From: Mycogone perniciosa
Taxonomy: Eukaryota > Ascomycota > Sordariomycetes > Hypocreales > Hypocreaceae
Direction: 5' to 3'
Assembly (NCBI GenBank): GCA_025331125.1
Contig: JAOALB010000199.1
Location: forward strand, 17,559 to 81,558
DNA length: 64,000 nucleotides
The notes below the pieces were generated by a model. The model saw only the letters and a list, made by a program, of their open reading frames with translations, was not told the DNA's origin and made no database searches. Position 1 is the stretch's first letter; every line of letters starts with the position of its first letter. The position numbers and the translations under genes were made by a program. This document shows, one piece after another, positions 10,549 through 22,018 of the stretch.

Positions 10549-12404
10549 ATGATGCGAGGTCCCTCATTGCTTCTGGGCGTTTTGGCCTTCATATCCTTTG
10601 TTAAAGGTCGAGCAGATCTCCCACAACTGAAGCTACCATGGGGAACATGGGAGGCTCAAGTCCATGACCATGACCCCAACGTAAGTCAACATAATTAAAA
10701 ACGGCGATTGAGCATTGAACATTTCGACTGACAGGATTGAAGATTTACATCTTCAAAAATGTGCGCTTCGGAGCTAACCCCGTGCGCTTCTCCGCCCCGT
10801 CTTTTCCTGATTGGAAAAACGACTCGATACAGACCAGCGACAAGAGTGTCAGCTGTGTGCAGGTCAACGCCAGCTTGGATCCAGGAGACAGAGACGGTAG
10901 TGAAGTCCTTCAGACCGAAGACTGTCTCTTCCTCGACGTCTATGCCCCCGTATCAGCCTTCCAAGACGGCGTTGAGGCCCTCCCCGTCGTCGTCTGGGTC
11001 TATGGTGGCGGATATGTTGTCGGCAGCAAGTACCAGGGAGGACCTGCAAACACCGGCCAGTCTATTATCAAGGCTTCAGGCTACAAAACCGTCTTCGTGA
11101 GCGGCAACTACCGCCTCGGCGCGTTTGGCTGGCTAGCAGGCAACTACCTGGAGGGCGTAGGCACGCCCAACGCGGGTCTATACGACCAGAGACTGTTGTT
11201 TGAGTGGGTGCAGCACTATATTAACCAGGTGAATGGAGACAAGGAGCACGTAAGTGCCTGGGGCTTCTCTGCAGGTGGGGGCTCAGTGTTGCACCACCTC
11301 ATCCGAGAGGGCGGCACTCTCGATCCGCTGTTCGACTCGTTTGCCGCCTTGAGCCCGGAGTTTCACTGGGCGTGGGACAACTCCCCCGATGGTCAACTGG
11401 ATGGAGCGTACAAGCTCTTCTCTGCCTCTGCGGGTTGTGAAAGCGGCTACGATATTGGCTGTCTGAGGTCAAAACCCGCGAGAGACCTGATCAAAGCAAA
11501 CGATGACTTTCTCTTTTCGAGCATTCTAGCCACTGGCATATTGCCGGTAGGTCCGGCAATCGATGGTAAATGGATCAAGACACTTCCTCCTTTGGCGTTC
11601 TCGCAAGGTATGTCCCGCTCATACGATTTCAAGACTGATAGTTGCCATGATCAAGCCTGCTAACTGTGGTGTTCATAAATAGGCGACTACTGGAAAGATA
11701 TCAAGTCGGGTGTTGTATCTCACGTCACAAATGAGTCTTTTGGCCTTGCTCCTAACCTACCTTCTAACTCGGAATCCTCATTTGACCTGTTCCTGGCTAC
11801 CTTGTTCGCCGGCGACGCGCTCAAGCCCCAGCGACAGGCCATCAAGGACAAGTACGACTGCAAAGACGCCTTCAAGGGCGATTGGCAAGCCTGCATCGCC
11901 GCCATCACACGAGATGTCTCTTTCGCATGTAACACTCGGAATCTGATTGATTCATATGCGTCAAAGACATACGCCATGCAATATGCGTTCCCGAATGAGT
12001 TGCTGGCGTATCACGGATCGGATCAAATTCCGCTGTTCTCGAACAACTTCGACGAAGTCAAAACCCAACTGGTAGCTCAACTGAACAGTTCTATCGGGGA
12101 GAATCTGGCTGGTGCTCTCGCCGTTAACCTCACAGATACCATTCTCCCGACATTCCAGAAATTTTATGCCTCATTTGCCCTCTCTGGAGACCCAAATACG
12201 CTTCCCTCAAATCTTCACGTAGAGTGGCCACTTGCGAAGAGTGATGGAGAGGAAGTGTCGAATGTCCTCAAGGTGACGCAGGGAGACTCGGTGGAGGAAA
12301 TTTTCCAAATCATTAATGATGACCTGAATAAAAAGGACATATGCTCGTTTTGGGGGGAGATTGCCAAGGCTGCCGTTGCGCAGGAGGGGGGCGCTTGTCC
12401 GTAG
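10549..12404 (+). CDS. Secreted type-B carboxylesterase/lipase
   Basis: Predicted 572 residues in three exons: 10549-10680, 10743-11607 and 11683-12404. The first intron needs the second AG (GAAG at 10742), since the nearer CAG would bring a stop; the second intron has a CTAAC branch site. Residues 1-21 (MMRGPSLLLGVLAFISFVKG) look like a signal peptide. Family hallmarks of the alpha/beta-hydrolase type-B esterases are in order: EDCLFLDVYAP (103-113), oxyanion-hole loop VYGGGYVVGS (130-139), nucleophile elbow GFSAGGG with Ser220 (canonical GESAGG, here Phe for Glu), and the catalytic-His region YHGSD (His443). The length fits the family. It likely hydrolyses ester substrates outside the cell; the substrate cannot be read from sequence. 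Its neighbours are a foldback element upstream and a dead protease gene downstream, so no pathway is implied. Confidence 0.88.
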
Positions 12405-12759
12405 GTAGAGTTCCACGAGAGACAGAACATGAGTTAATAATGAAGCGAATTAATTTTCTGATTGCGGTAGCTTTATGCTATTGAGAAAACTAACTATGAA
12501 TGCATGAGGTAACTTAATTAGTGATTGATCAGGGAAAGTAATGAATATTTAGTTCTAATAGAAGTGGTAGAAATTGAATAGACAAAGTGTAAAAGAGTAA
12601 CTCTTGGTACGCATAACTAAACTCATGATCGTACCAGGGGCGTCTTGCAGTCTAAAGAAGTTGGCAAATCATGGACAGGCTCTATTAAATATAGCTAGTT
12701 CATAGGTACCTGTAAAGGATTAATGCTTTGTTAAAGACTGAGACCGTTAATAAGTACTA
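12405..12759. other. Intergenic, nothing recognised
   Basis: Spacer after the carboxylesterase, AT-leaning, likely containing its 3' untranslated region. No gene or repeat seen. Confidence 0.6.
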
Positions 12760-12796
12760 ACTTCATGGCCAGAGGGAGAACGTCTGGCCATGAAGT
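12760..12796. repeat. Perfect 14-bp inverted repeat (hairpin)
   Basis: ACTTCATGGCCAGA (12760-12773), a 9-base spacer, then TCTGGCCATGAAGT (12783-12796): perfectly complementary arms. It stands just before the decayed subtilase. It could be a short palindromic insertion, the scar of a transposon excision or a transcription-factor site; the sequence does not decide. Confidence 0.85.
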
Positions 12797-12871
12797 CCAC
12801 GCTCGAGTTGATTGACATCACCCAAATCGAGGTATACTGTGTGCTCATCTTGCCATATTCGGTGGCTTCCT

Positions 12872-13737
12872 ATCAATCTAAGGGGCACAAAGATTTCAGG
12901 AAGAATCCTTCACTACTATCACGAGGGCTCGACATGGCGCGTCTTTCCGTACTGGGACTCAGCTTCTGGTCGTGGAACACTGATGGTGAGATTGGTTCAC
13001 CGTAGATGTCCCAGTGTTGTCATCCATGTTGTAAAGCTGCGGAATTTTAGCGGCGATGACTCACGAAGCTCCAAATCGACTCTGACAGCGTAGTACGGGG
13101 AAGCACATTTGTGTAGTCTGTCTTATAGCCCATGTTCTTCCCAGCGCAGACCAAAGGGCATCGAGTGCGTCGCAAAACAAGGAGCCCAAAACATATCCGA
13201 GCCGGCCAAGAAGTAGGTCGTTGATGACGCCATCCGCTTCGCCCTCAACAAGAAGGGTGTCCTTATGTTCTGCGCGGCCAGCGACCAGGGAAAGTCCGCT
13301 GACTTGACGTACCCGCATAGCAGCAATCCCCAAGAGTTTCAGATTCGGCGCGGCCAAGGCTACAGGCGGCATGCTCGACACGGTTGAGGACGCACGTGGC
13401 TTAAACCTCATCTCCCAGTTTGGTAGCGGCCGCCCTTTCAGCTGGTCATGCCACCTTCATCATCTAGCGTGTCCGGTTGGGTGTCTTTTATACCAATGAG
13501 ACGAAGCAGCTCGACCAGATCGTGGCTATAAGAAAAGAGGGCTTGATCAAAATACGAGAGCAGAATCAGAAGGAGTATGCCCTCAAGTCGATTAGTACGA
13601 ACCGCAACGGAGATAACATGTATATCGAGGTGTAGGATACGTTCCGTGTTGTTGCCAAGAAGTTGAAGGGGAATGAGGCACCCAGTTGGAGATTATTGCG
13701 GGTTTGGCCAAGCTGTTTCGTCGCAAGGGGGTTTGAT
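12872..13737 (+). pseudogene. Subtilisin-like (S8) serine protease relic
   Basis: Three protein-like stretches in changing frames fit a fungal subtilase domain. First (about 12898-13080), the catalytic-His region SASGRGTLMVRL, where the invariant HGT is RGT, followed by CPSVVIHVVKL. Second (13217-13345), VVDDAIRFALNKKGVLMF, CAASDQGKSADLTYPHSSNP, with a TAG at 13214-13216 just before it. Third, after a +1 shift near 13346, GAAKATGGMLDTVEDARGLN, and beyond it more decayed sequence with further stops (including one at about 13478-13480) and a C-terminus resembling LEIIAGLAKLFRRKGV ending near 13737. The changed His, several stops and at least two frame changes make it dead. This type of subtilase often forms the effector half of fungal NLR-like proteins, or stands alone; no nucleotide-binding part is seen here. 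Confidence 0.8.
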
Positions 13738-15042
13738 GGTTGCAGGGATTTCCATTGGGTCTAGACAGGGGTAGACAAACCCTTGTTCAAAAAAGCAATC
13801 TAACAAGTTAGGATTTTGCATCAGCAATGACCATCCGCGGATCGTCTAGCCAGGTGGCCGGAACGAGCTCGTTGTTACCAGCAGCATCAATAACTCCGCA
13901 TTTTGCTGGCTGAACATTAACCGATACTGTAAGCCGAAAAGGACATCCATTACATACCACTGGAACTGGCCCAACCAGGAAAAACAAGTGGGAAAAAAAT
14001 AGGAATTCAGCCTTCATAGATCAACTTGATAAATTCCTGGACCGGTATCCTGCGGAGCTCAAAATGGAGATTACTCTCCAGAAATGGTAGGGAGAATAAT
14101 CCACGCTAGATACAATTTCGTGAGTTAATACGCTTTTAATGGGGGGGATAAGAGACATGGACGTCAGCAGCAACGTCAAGCTCGACAGCCAGGGGGTATC
14201 ACCTGGCATTTTACGAGCATTAACCAAGCCGCTAGGGAGAACGCGAGAAGCCATATCTTTGGAAGAGTAAGTATACCCCGGGGGAGACGGATAAAGGGCG
14301 TCAAATGTCTTTGCTCCGTAAAAATTCACTTCATGTATTCCCAGCAGGCTGATATTGACTAGGGCAAGACCATTGGCGAGGCCCGTGAAGTAGTCTTATA
14401 TACAGATTGCTACCATCAAGGGTAGCCACGACAAAGGTAATCACCATAAAAGGAAAATATAATAATAGCCCCTAGCAAAAGTATAGGGATAAAGAATGAT
14501 ACATATTGGGCCTTTGGGTCCTGAGGCTTATGAAAGATGGGGAAACTTGGAAGAATTAGAAGGGAGTGATTGGTGGTAGGACTGGCACACCGGCTTGGAG
14601 ACGTCTTTCTTCATCACAGCTCATGTAATGTTGGAGCGAAAAGCGGTCCCAACATGCATCAAGACTTTGAGTATATATATAAGCCGAGGCAGATCTGTAG
14701 CATCTTCGTTATGATCTGGTGTATGCGCGAAAGTTTTTGGAAGTTGAACCTCGAGTATCTGATTCTGACATGCATCTGGTGAGGGGGCCAACATTAGGAA
14801 GCAAAGGCAAACCAAATGAATGTAAACAAATTTCTATAATTGATCTATTTATTGAATATATTAATAGGAGTTCATGAATGAGTGATAGTCCATTACGCAA
14901 TGTGGTAGGTAGTAAAGGAAAAGGCATGGTGATGGCGTCTGAGCTTATGAAGGCTGTGGTTTGCTACAGGACACCAACCACTGTATAGTCTAAAGAGGAT
15001 ATTAATGCCGACCTTGGCCTCAAGTGATTCTTCTCTTGTCCT
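13738..15042. other. Intergenic with two weak minus-strand frames
   Basis: On the minus strand 14329-14021 encodes 102 codons (begins MNFYGAKTFDALYPSPPG) and stays open upstream to about 14400. Next to it, 14017-13808 encodes 69 codons with a hydrophobic start (FLFFSHLFFLVGPVPVV) resembling a signal peptide. Neither matches a family I know, and the plus strand also reads protein-like for a short stretch near 14010-14070. They may be parts of one decayed gene or chance frames. The rest, 14400-15042, shows nothing and should include the 3' end of the ABC transporter transcript. Confidence 0.35.
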
Positions 15043-18000
15043 TTAGGCTCCACCCTTGCGATCCTTCTTCGCCCAGGGCAACCTAAATTTAGAGCCCCCA
15101 GTATTCCATTTCTTTACCCGGAAGAGGTAGTACAGCAAAATTGCGGTTGCAATATTGAACACAACATAAGCCCACACAATGCCATAATTGCGCCATCTTT
15201 GATCCCAGTAAATCTGAGACCCAGCAAGGAACTGATCTGCGTTGCTAAGGGTGCAATAGTGACATTGTGCCGTGGCCTCGGGATTCTGTAGCTGTCCGGG
15301 CGCTCTTTGTAGGAACGGTGCGAGGTACTCGCCACAGGTTTGGCCAGACGGAGGGTTAAAGATGGACATCTCGCGATCGGAGCAGGTGATAGTCCGCTCA
15401 TGGAGCTCAACGGACGTAATGCCTGCAATCCAATAGTTGAAGATCGAAACACGCCACATGAACTTCCAAAATCCCGGAAGGGCGTCGGGTGTCTGTAGGA
15501 CACCACTGAAGATGGTGCTCATGATGACAAATAGATTGACAATGCTAGAGGCTGTTTCTGCGTCTGGCATAGCAACAATGGTCATGTGGGCGAAGGAGCT
15601 GGCGTAGATATAGAGTTGGATGATGTAGAGGAGAACCATGCCCTGGCGGATGGAGCTTTGTATGCCGACAACGGGGTAGTAGAAGCAGGCATAAATTAAG
15701 ACTCCAGTAATAATCTGATAAGGGATCTCGACGGTGATATTAGCCAGAATGAAAGCTTTCCATGAGTAGGCCTTGCTAGGACGTTCGCGGACCTCGTAGA
15801 GGGACCTCTGAGTAATGAAAAGAGGTTGAATCTGAAAGCGTCTGATTAGTGCATACTCTTTGGTGAAATAAAAAGCGAAACATTTCACATACCTGTTGAA
15901 CCAAGGTCGAAAATATAGTTGTTACCATGAAAACAGAGAAGATAACGTTCTGCAAGCCCGCCTGTGTGCCCTTGGCGTTATAAAACGTGAATCCGATAAA
16001 CAAACCCGCAGTGATTCCTAGTAACCATTTGGCAAAGATGTAGCTTGGCATTCGCCAGTATTGCTGGAAAACTCGGTAGGTGACTTCCCAGATTTGAGTT
16101 GTCAAGGGCATGGCGAATTCCGAATGAGTGCCAGCTTCCTCCACTTCAGAAGAGTTTTCCGACAGCTTTTCAGCATGGATTCTATCAAGCTCTGCCTGCG
16201 TCGCCTGGGATTCGGGACTTGAATTCCAAATACTGTGCCAATCCTGTCCTTTGTTATTGGAAGTGTTATTCACAACCTCGAGCATGTACTCTGCTGGGTT
16301 CTCCGCATTGCCACATTTCCGGGCTCCGTTCGTCTCGAAATAGTCCAGCAGTGTACGCGAGTTTTCGCCAATGTTGCCGAAATAAACCGTCTTGCCGCCC
16401 TTAGCCAAGAAGAGCAGACGATCGAAAGACTGAAAGAGAATGGCGCTCGGCTGATGGACTGTGCAGAGGATTGCTTGGCCAGAATCGGCAAGCTTACGAA
16501 GGAAGGCACAAATAGCCCAGGAACTCTGAGAGTCAAGACCACTCGTTGGCTCGTCGAGGAAAAGAAGCAGTTTTGGCCTGGCCGCAAGTTCGACGCCGAT
16601 GGTAAGGAGTTTCCGCTGTTCGACATTGAGGCCTTCACCCGGAACGCCCACCACGGCATTGGCAAACTCCTCCATGTTCAACAATTTGATGACTTCTTCG
16701 ACAAATGCATACTTTTCCTCTTTACTCACTGATTTGGGCTGACGGAGCATGGCGCTGAAACGTAAGCTCTCGCGAACAGTGGCAGTTTCGAGATGCAGAT
16801 CTGGTTTGCCATTAGCACTGAGATTCTTGAACAAGAACGAAGACCCTGGTTGAATAGCCTACCTTGTTGCTGGACATAGCCTGTCTTCCTCTGAAAACTG
16901 GGGTCTCTAGGTCTTCCATTGACGAGCATGTCGCCTGTAATGACGCCCATAGTAGTACGTTGTGCGAGGACATCTAGCAGGGTCGTCTTTCCGGCACCAC
17001 TCACACCCATCAAAGCTGTAAGTGTGCCTGGCTTGACCCAACCGGAGACGTGATCAAGGAGCCTGCGCTCCTCATCCTTGATGCGAATGTCATAAACCAC
17101 ATTTCTCCAGGTGAAGATGTCCTTTTGAGGTTTGAGGCCCTTAATGTCCGACATAGAATTGCTAGTCTCTCCGTTGGCGCCCTTCTCCGACGACACATTT
17201 TCGGTCTTGGAAGGATGCGCTTGACTATTGAGGAGATATGCCGGAACATGGCCTCGCTGGAAAACGAGCGATTCGGCGGTGCTTGACGTGGAAGAGTTCA
17301 GCTCTGTCGCGACGAAATAGATAGCCATGAAGAAGATAAGGAATCCCATGAGAATGCCAAAATTTCGCCAGACATGGGAATAGTAATACTGGTAATTGGC
17401 AGCAATGAAAGCATCTCCATTGACTGTCGAACTACCTGGAACGGCACCTGTAACGGCACAGATCCACGAATCGCCGAGACGAGGCACATATGGGGGCACG
17501 ACAGTCGAACCACAGGGAAAATCTCTGCCGTGAAACTCGTTGGCAACCAAGATCTCGAAGGCGTAGTAAATAGGGTTGATCCAGCGAATCCAGCTAAACC
17601 AAGGATGCATTTCTGGAACCGTGATCGCAAAACCAGTGTAGATGACGAGGGCAAGCACCAACACTCCCGCCAGCGCCATAGCTTGGGAGACTGTCCTCGT
17701 GATGGCAGCCATGGTTCTGAAAACGGCACTCATGACGAAAATAGAAATGTAGGTGATGAGGAAGTAGATAAAGAATTGTGCCGGTTCTCGTCGCAACCCT
17801 GCCATAAAGTAGAGGACGATATTGAAGACAGATGCTATGACAAACTTGATTGGAATGTCGGCTGCAATACCGGCTGCTGCTTCTGTGGCTGGATGGTAGA
17901 AGGCATACGAGGCATGTTTTTCGACAATAGGCCGTTGAGCAAACAAATTGTTGATCTCGGTAATAGCAGTCAAGGCATTGAGTAAGACAGCCATGAAAAG

Positions 18001-19879
18001 AACTGAACCCTTTGCGTAGAAACTATCCGTTGTGTCTGGAGAGCCGTAGAAGATGGAGCCGATGATGAGAGCCATTATAAACTGAACCACGGTGGATGCC
18101 ATGGTCGCCGAGATGTCGTTCCACATGCGTTGATATGCGCGTTTAGTGTTTAGCCTGATCTGCATCAGGACACTGATTGTATATGGTGATTTCGGCCGAA
18201 CATTTTTGGATTGTCGATAATTCTTCCGTTGGCGGAATCCAGCAAGACTCTCTCCCTGACGCTCACCCAGGAATTCCTCGTCATATTGGTCGAGCTCTTT
18301 TTGCAAAGCCTTGTACTCGGGAGACTGCCGCCAGTACCGCTCAAAGTCTTCTGGTGTTCGTGGAACCTTGTTCTCCATTCCCTCACGAGCCCTACGCTCT
18401 ATTGGGTTGGTAACGGAGGTGATAAAGTCTCCGGTTGTCTGGCGCGGGGGACAATACCAGCCTTGCCTCTCAAAGAAGCGCTTGGCCTGGTCGGCAGGTC
18501 CAAAGTAGATTTGACGGCCTTCATACAGAACCGTAGCTTTGTCAAAGAGATCGTATATGGACTGGCTTGCCTGATAGATGGCCACGGCATTGGTATGGTT
18601 TCCAAAATCTGCCGCCATTCGCAACGCTTGGACAAACTTCAGCGCAGTGGCCGAATCGAGGCCGCGAGTGCTTCAGAATGTTAGTAAAGCCGAAGCATAT
18701 CAATTGTTGATGAACAAACCTGTTATCCCACGCAGAGAAGGGCGACCCGGACAAGACCATCTCCGCAATGCTGACACGCTTTCTCTCACCACCAGACACA
18801 CCACGGACAAAATCGTTGCCAACCTTGGTGTTATACGTGTGACTAAGGCCAAACGAAGCCATGACAACCTTGGCAATGTAACGGCAGTAGTCTTGACGCG
18901 ACATATCATGAATACGGTGGGATGGTGTGCGGGCAGAGGCTGCAAGTTCAAGCGTCTGGCCGACCGTGAGATGAGGGAAGTGTTTGTCAACCTGCAGACC
19001 GACGGTCAGTGACACTGTGGCGAGGTTTTGTCTTTTGATAGCGCTCATTTTATATGAAAGCCTCTGTAAACCTGCTTAACATACCTCTTGATTGTAAACG
19101 GCCTCTCCCTTGAACTCCTTCTGCATCTGTTTCTGTGGGATGCCGTCGTAGTGTACACTCGACTTTTCACCAAGTTTGAGTCCGTATAGTTCACCACAGA
19201 TGGACTTTAGAAGGGTGCTGCATCCAGATCCCGGTCGTCCGAGAACCACTAGGAGCTCTCCGCCCTTGAGAACTCCATTAAAGTTGTGGAGAATCTGCTT
19301 TGGCTGTTTCTTGCCGAAGCTGAAGAACTCACCAACCCTCAATGGTGACATGAGAACCGAGCCAACCGTTTGTTGGATCTGGATCGCCGAACCAGACCCG
19401 AAGACGTCCAGGTTTCGAAAGGCAATATCAAGCTGACAGTCTGTGATACCCTTTTCGCGCACCTGTTCGATGAAACGGTGCAGCCACTTTGAAAGGTCGA
19501 ATTCACGATGCTCCGGGTCCAGAGTCTGGTCATATTCGTTGATTGCTCCAAGGCCCATGCCTGACTGAGGATTCACAGCAACGCTAGAGCGTCGGCGGGA
19601 GAGTGCAGTTGCAATGCGCTTAAGTTCAGTTTTGTCTTCCTGTCCAATCATGGCCTCAGGGTCGTATGTGTGGGAACGCTCCAAGCGCTCCGTTTCGTCA
19701 CTCATCTCAATGTCGGAGCTGGAAAAACGACTTTGACTTGGGCTCCTCTCCATTTGGGGTCTTCCCGGGCAAACGTAGTTTTCCATGATCGCGGGTAGAT
19801 GGAGATCTTGCTGTACCGTAGCACCTGCTTCTTCGAGGCTGCCACCTGCAGCCTCCCTTGTATCGTCAGGATGGGTCAT
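15043..19879 (-). CDS. PDR-type ABC transporter (ABCG full-size)
   Basis: Predicted 1523 residues in five exons: 19879-19085, 18991-18720, 18670-16863, 16800-15893 and 15831-15043. The four introns are 93, 49, 62 and 61 bp and all junctions keep phase. The layout is (NBD-TMD)x2. NBD1 has Walker A GRPGSGCST (from residue 214), signature VSGGER (330-335) and the PDR-typical AWDNSTRGLDS. TMD1 is followed by the PDR linker; NBD2 has Walker A GVSGAGKTT (911-919), LNVEQRK (about 1017-1023) and FLDEPTSGLD (1039-1048); TMD2 and a basic tail follow. The degenerate Cys in Walker A1 and the LNVEQ in place of LSGGQ are normal asymmetry for the family. Such pumps sit in the plasma membrane and export drugs, plant toxins and lipids using ATP. 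The Met at 19879 (MTHPDD) is preferred; an upstream in-frame Met at 19939 is possible. I see no cluster partner. Confidence 0.93.
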
Positions 19880-21619
19880 GGCTGTATTCCTATTCCTCGA
19901 CGGGTGGACACGAGCTGAGTGAAGAGAAGGAAGGAGCACGACGAGGACACGGCTCGATTAAGTAGCGGGACATGTTTCCTTTCAATTGTTATCTGGTCCA
20001 TGGCTTACCTGTCCGGGAACGGGCAGTCGGGTTGCGAGTCCAGCCCAGCCCAGTGTCCAATGGCTAGCCAAAACCTTGTAGGGTGATTAAACATTGGCAA
20101 CGGGAATGTTCCATCGTATGCAGGCATGTTAGACAATGTTGGATGAAAGCAAACAAGCGTCCTCCGCAGGTCCACAGGTCCTCATGGAAGGCCGGACTTT
20201 GAGGAGCGGGTCGCCGCAAACCCCGCCAGGATCGCCGGGAACGGGAACGGGGTTGCTTCACACGGTATTTCCCCGATCGACCGACGAGCCAAACAGACAC
20301 AGACAGCAGACCGCATCCGTTCTTGAGACATATCCTAATCATTGTCTCATACTTCTTATTTGCTCGCGGCTTGTACGGAGTACTACTCCACATGTTGTGT
20401 CAGGCCACGAATCCTCTCCACGCCAAAGGGATCCTTGGCCAGCTCAAAGCAGCGTTGGCAGCTAGCGAATGGCTGGGATCGATGAAGGAACCGGCGCCGA
20501 GTCTGTTGAGCTTTGTTTCCCAGGCTGAGCCTGATATGATGCAATCGGATCTTCTGTGGAGTGGATGGAAACTGGTTATGGACACGCTACTCCTCTTAGC
20601 TTTCCTGGTCTGCATTCCAACGACACGACCGTCAAACGCCGCACAAATTGACTTTCGAGACCCAGGGAGATTTGATGGCGTTGCCCGAGTCGGGCGGATC
20701 TGAAGTTCCACTCAACTGCTTCATAGTACGGAGTAGTACTACTAGCATTGAAAGCACAACGTTGGATGGAAGCTACCGTATGGCTAAGTGCCGAGGGCTG
20801 CTAGTAGTAGAACAAGAATATCGTTTTTGCTCAGGTCTATAGTAATAGTCATAGGTCTTCGCGCGTGATGATGCTGAGGTCAATTTCCTGAGATGGCTCA
20901 AGTTGAGAATAGGAATGGTACAGAGATCACGTGGACACATCATTCCTGCCTCAAGTAAGTTCCTCAACAGCGCACAACTTGTATTTTGTCCATTCACTTT
21001 TTTTTAAAGAAAAGGCGTTTTCCCCATTGTTCTACCATCAGCTCTCCCACAGAGCAGAGTCCGTCCTCTTGAGTGGCATCACGGACTTTCGCGTTTCTGC
21101 GACTTGGCCTGAATCATGCGTTGGTAATAATCATGTAATGCCTGGTGGGGACAGTGAAGAGCCGTCGGAGTTTGAAATCGTCACTCCCGCCCCGAAACTC
21201 CGTCCCGAGCGCTCCATATAACGAAGATGACGCCTCCAGCCTATTAATCGCACTCATGATCGCTGGCCGGAAAGATGCCGACTGCTACTTAGGGGCCCGG
21301 GCCCGGAGCCGAGCCGTGTAAGGCGTGCGTTGAGAGGCAGTTTCCGGGTGCACAGCATGTTCCGTGGTGATCCAGGAAATCAGGCTCGGGATCCTCCCGA
21401 CTAGCTCTCCGCATTGATTTAACATGGCTTCCTCGCGCCAAAGTCTGGAAATGTTCCTCTTTGGCCGGCGGGTGCCAATTTCTGTTTTTGTCAGCAGAAG
21501 CGCGCGTCATTTGCTCACATTCCGGGCCACCGAGAGACGCTTGAAGCGCAGCGACTCTTCCCAGATGTACGAGTACAGACTGGACTCGCAATTACACCAT
21601 CCACAGCCTCTGACGCTAG
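19880..21619. other. Intergenic, no supported gene; two TACGGAGTA motifs
   Basis: About 1.7 kb upstream of the ABC transporter, holding its promoter. A 126-codon plus frame at 20323-20703 overlaps a 103-codon minus frame; neither has recognisable features and I do not call either. TACGGAGTA occurs at 20374-20382 and 20727-20735. A GC-rich palindrome-like patch (GGGGCCCGGGCCCGG) lies at about 21292-21306. Confidence 0.5.
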
Positions 21620-22018
21620 CCTCTCACGGTTTATTGAAGACAGAATGAGACAGTGCGAGAGATATCACGCATCTTGTCGGAACCGTTCCGGTTTGGCACA
21701 ACAACGCCGAAGCACATACTGGACGTCGGCTTCTCGGTAAACTACTGTGTCCGATTGCACAAAGAGAGACACCAATATGCATGTCTCAACCCCTGAGCAA
21801 ATTATCGATCATTGTTGAATCCCACCTGGAGCAGGTACCATGACATCTGCTCCCCCATCTTTCGAGATGCCATAACTTGCGTGTGCAAACTGGGAATTCC
21901 TTACTTGTGGACTGACAGCCTGTGCATCGATGACTGGAGGCGGGAAGCCGCCAAAATGGCCACCATCTACCAAATTTCGTTTTCAGTCATCTCCACCTCT
22001 GAATCTCGGGGCGTAGTA
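21620..22018 (+). pseudogene. HET-domain (heterokaryon incompatibility) gene relic
   Basis: Pieces of the HET module occur in the right order but in different frames. A pre-HET helix resembling FIEDRMRQCERYHASC lies at about 21629-21676, then LDVGFSVNYCVRLHKER at about 21718-21770, then the block 21812-22018 with FRDAITCVCKLGIPYLWTDS, LCIDD and WRREAAKMATIYQISFSVIS. The canonical motif is LGxRYLWIDSLCIxQD...DWxxEAxxMxxIY. Here about seven residues between LCI and DWRREA are missing, and there are frame changes and a stop (TGA at 21796-21798) upstream. Nothing downstream resembles the rest of a HET protein. Intact HET proteins trigger cell death after fusion of incompatible hyphae; this copy cannot. 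Confidence 0.75.

Noticed and set aside
19880..19939. Upstream Met (19939) as start of the ABC transporter
   Set aside because: The extra 20 residues look like translated leader; the Met at 19879 gives the usual family N-terminus. Not excluded.
20323..20703. 126-codon open frame upstream of the ABC transporter
   Set aside because: It overlaps an equally long antisense frame, has no family features, and lies in the promoter region.
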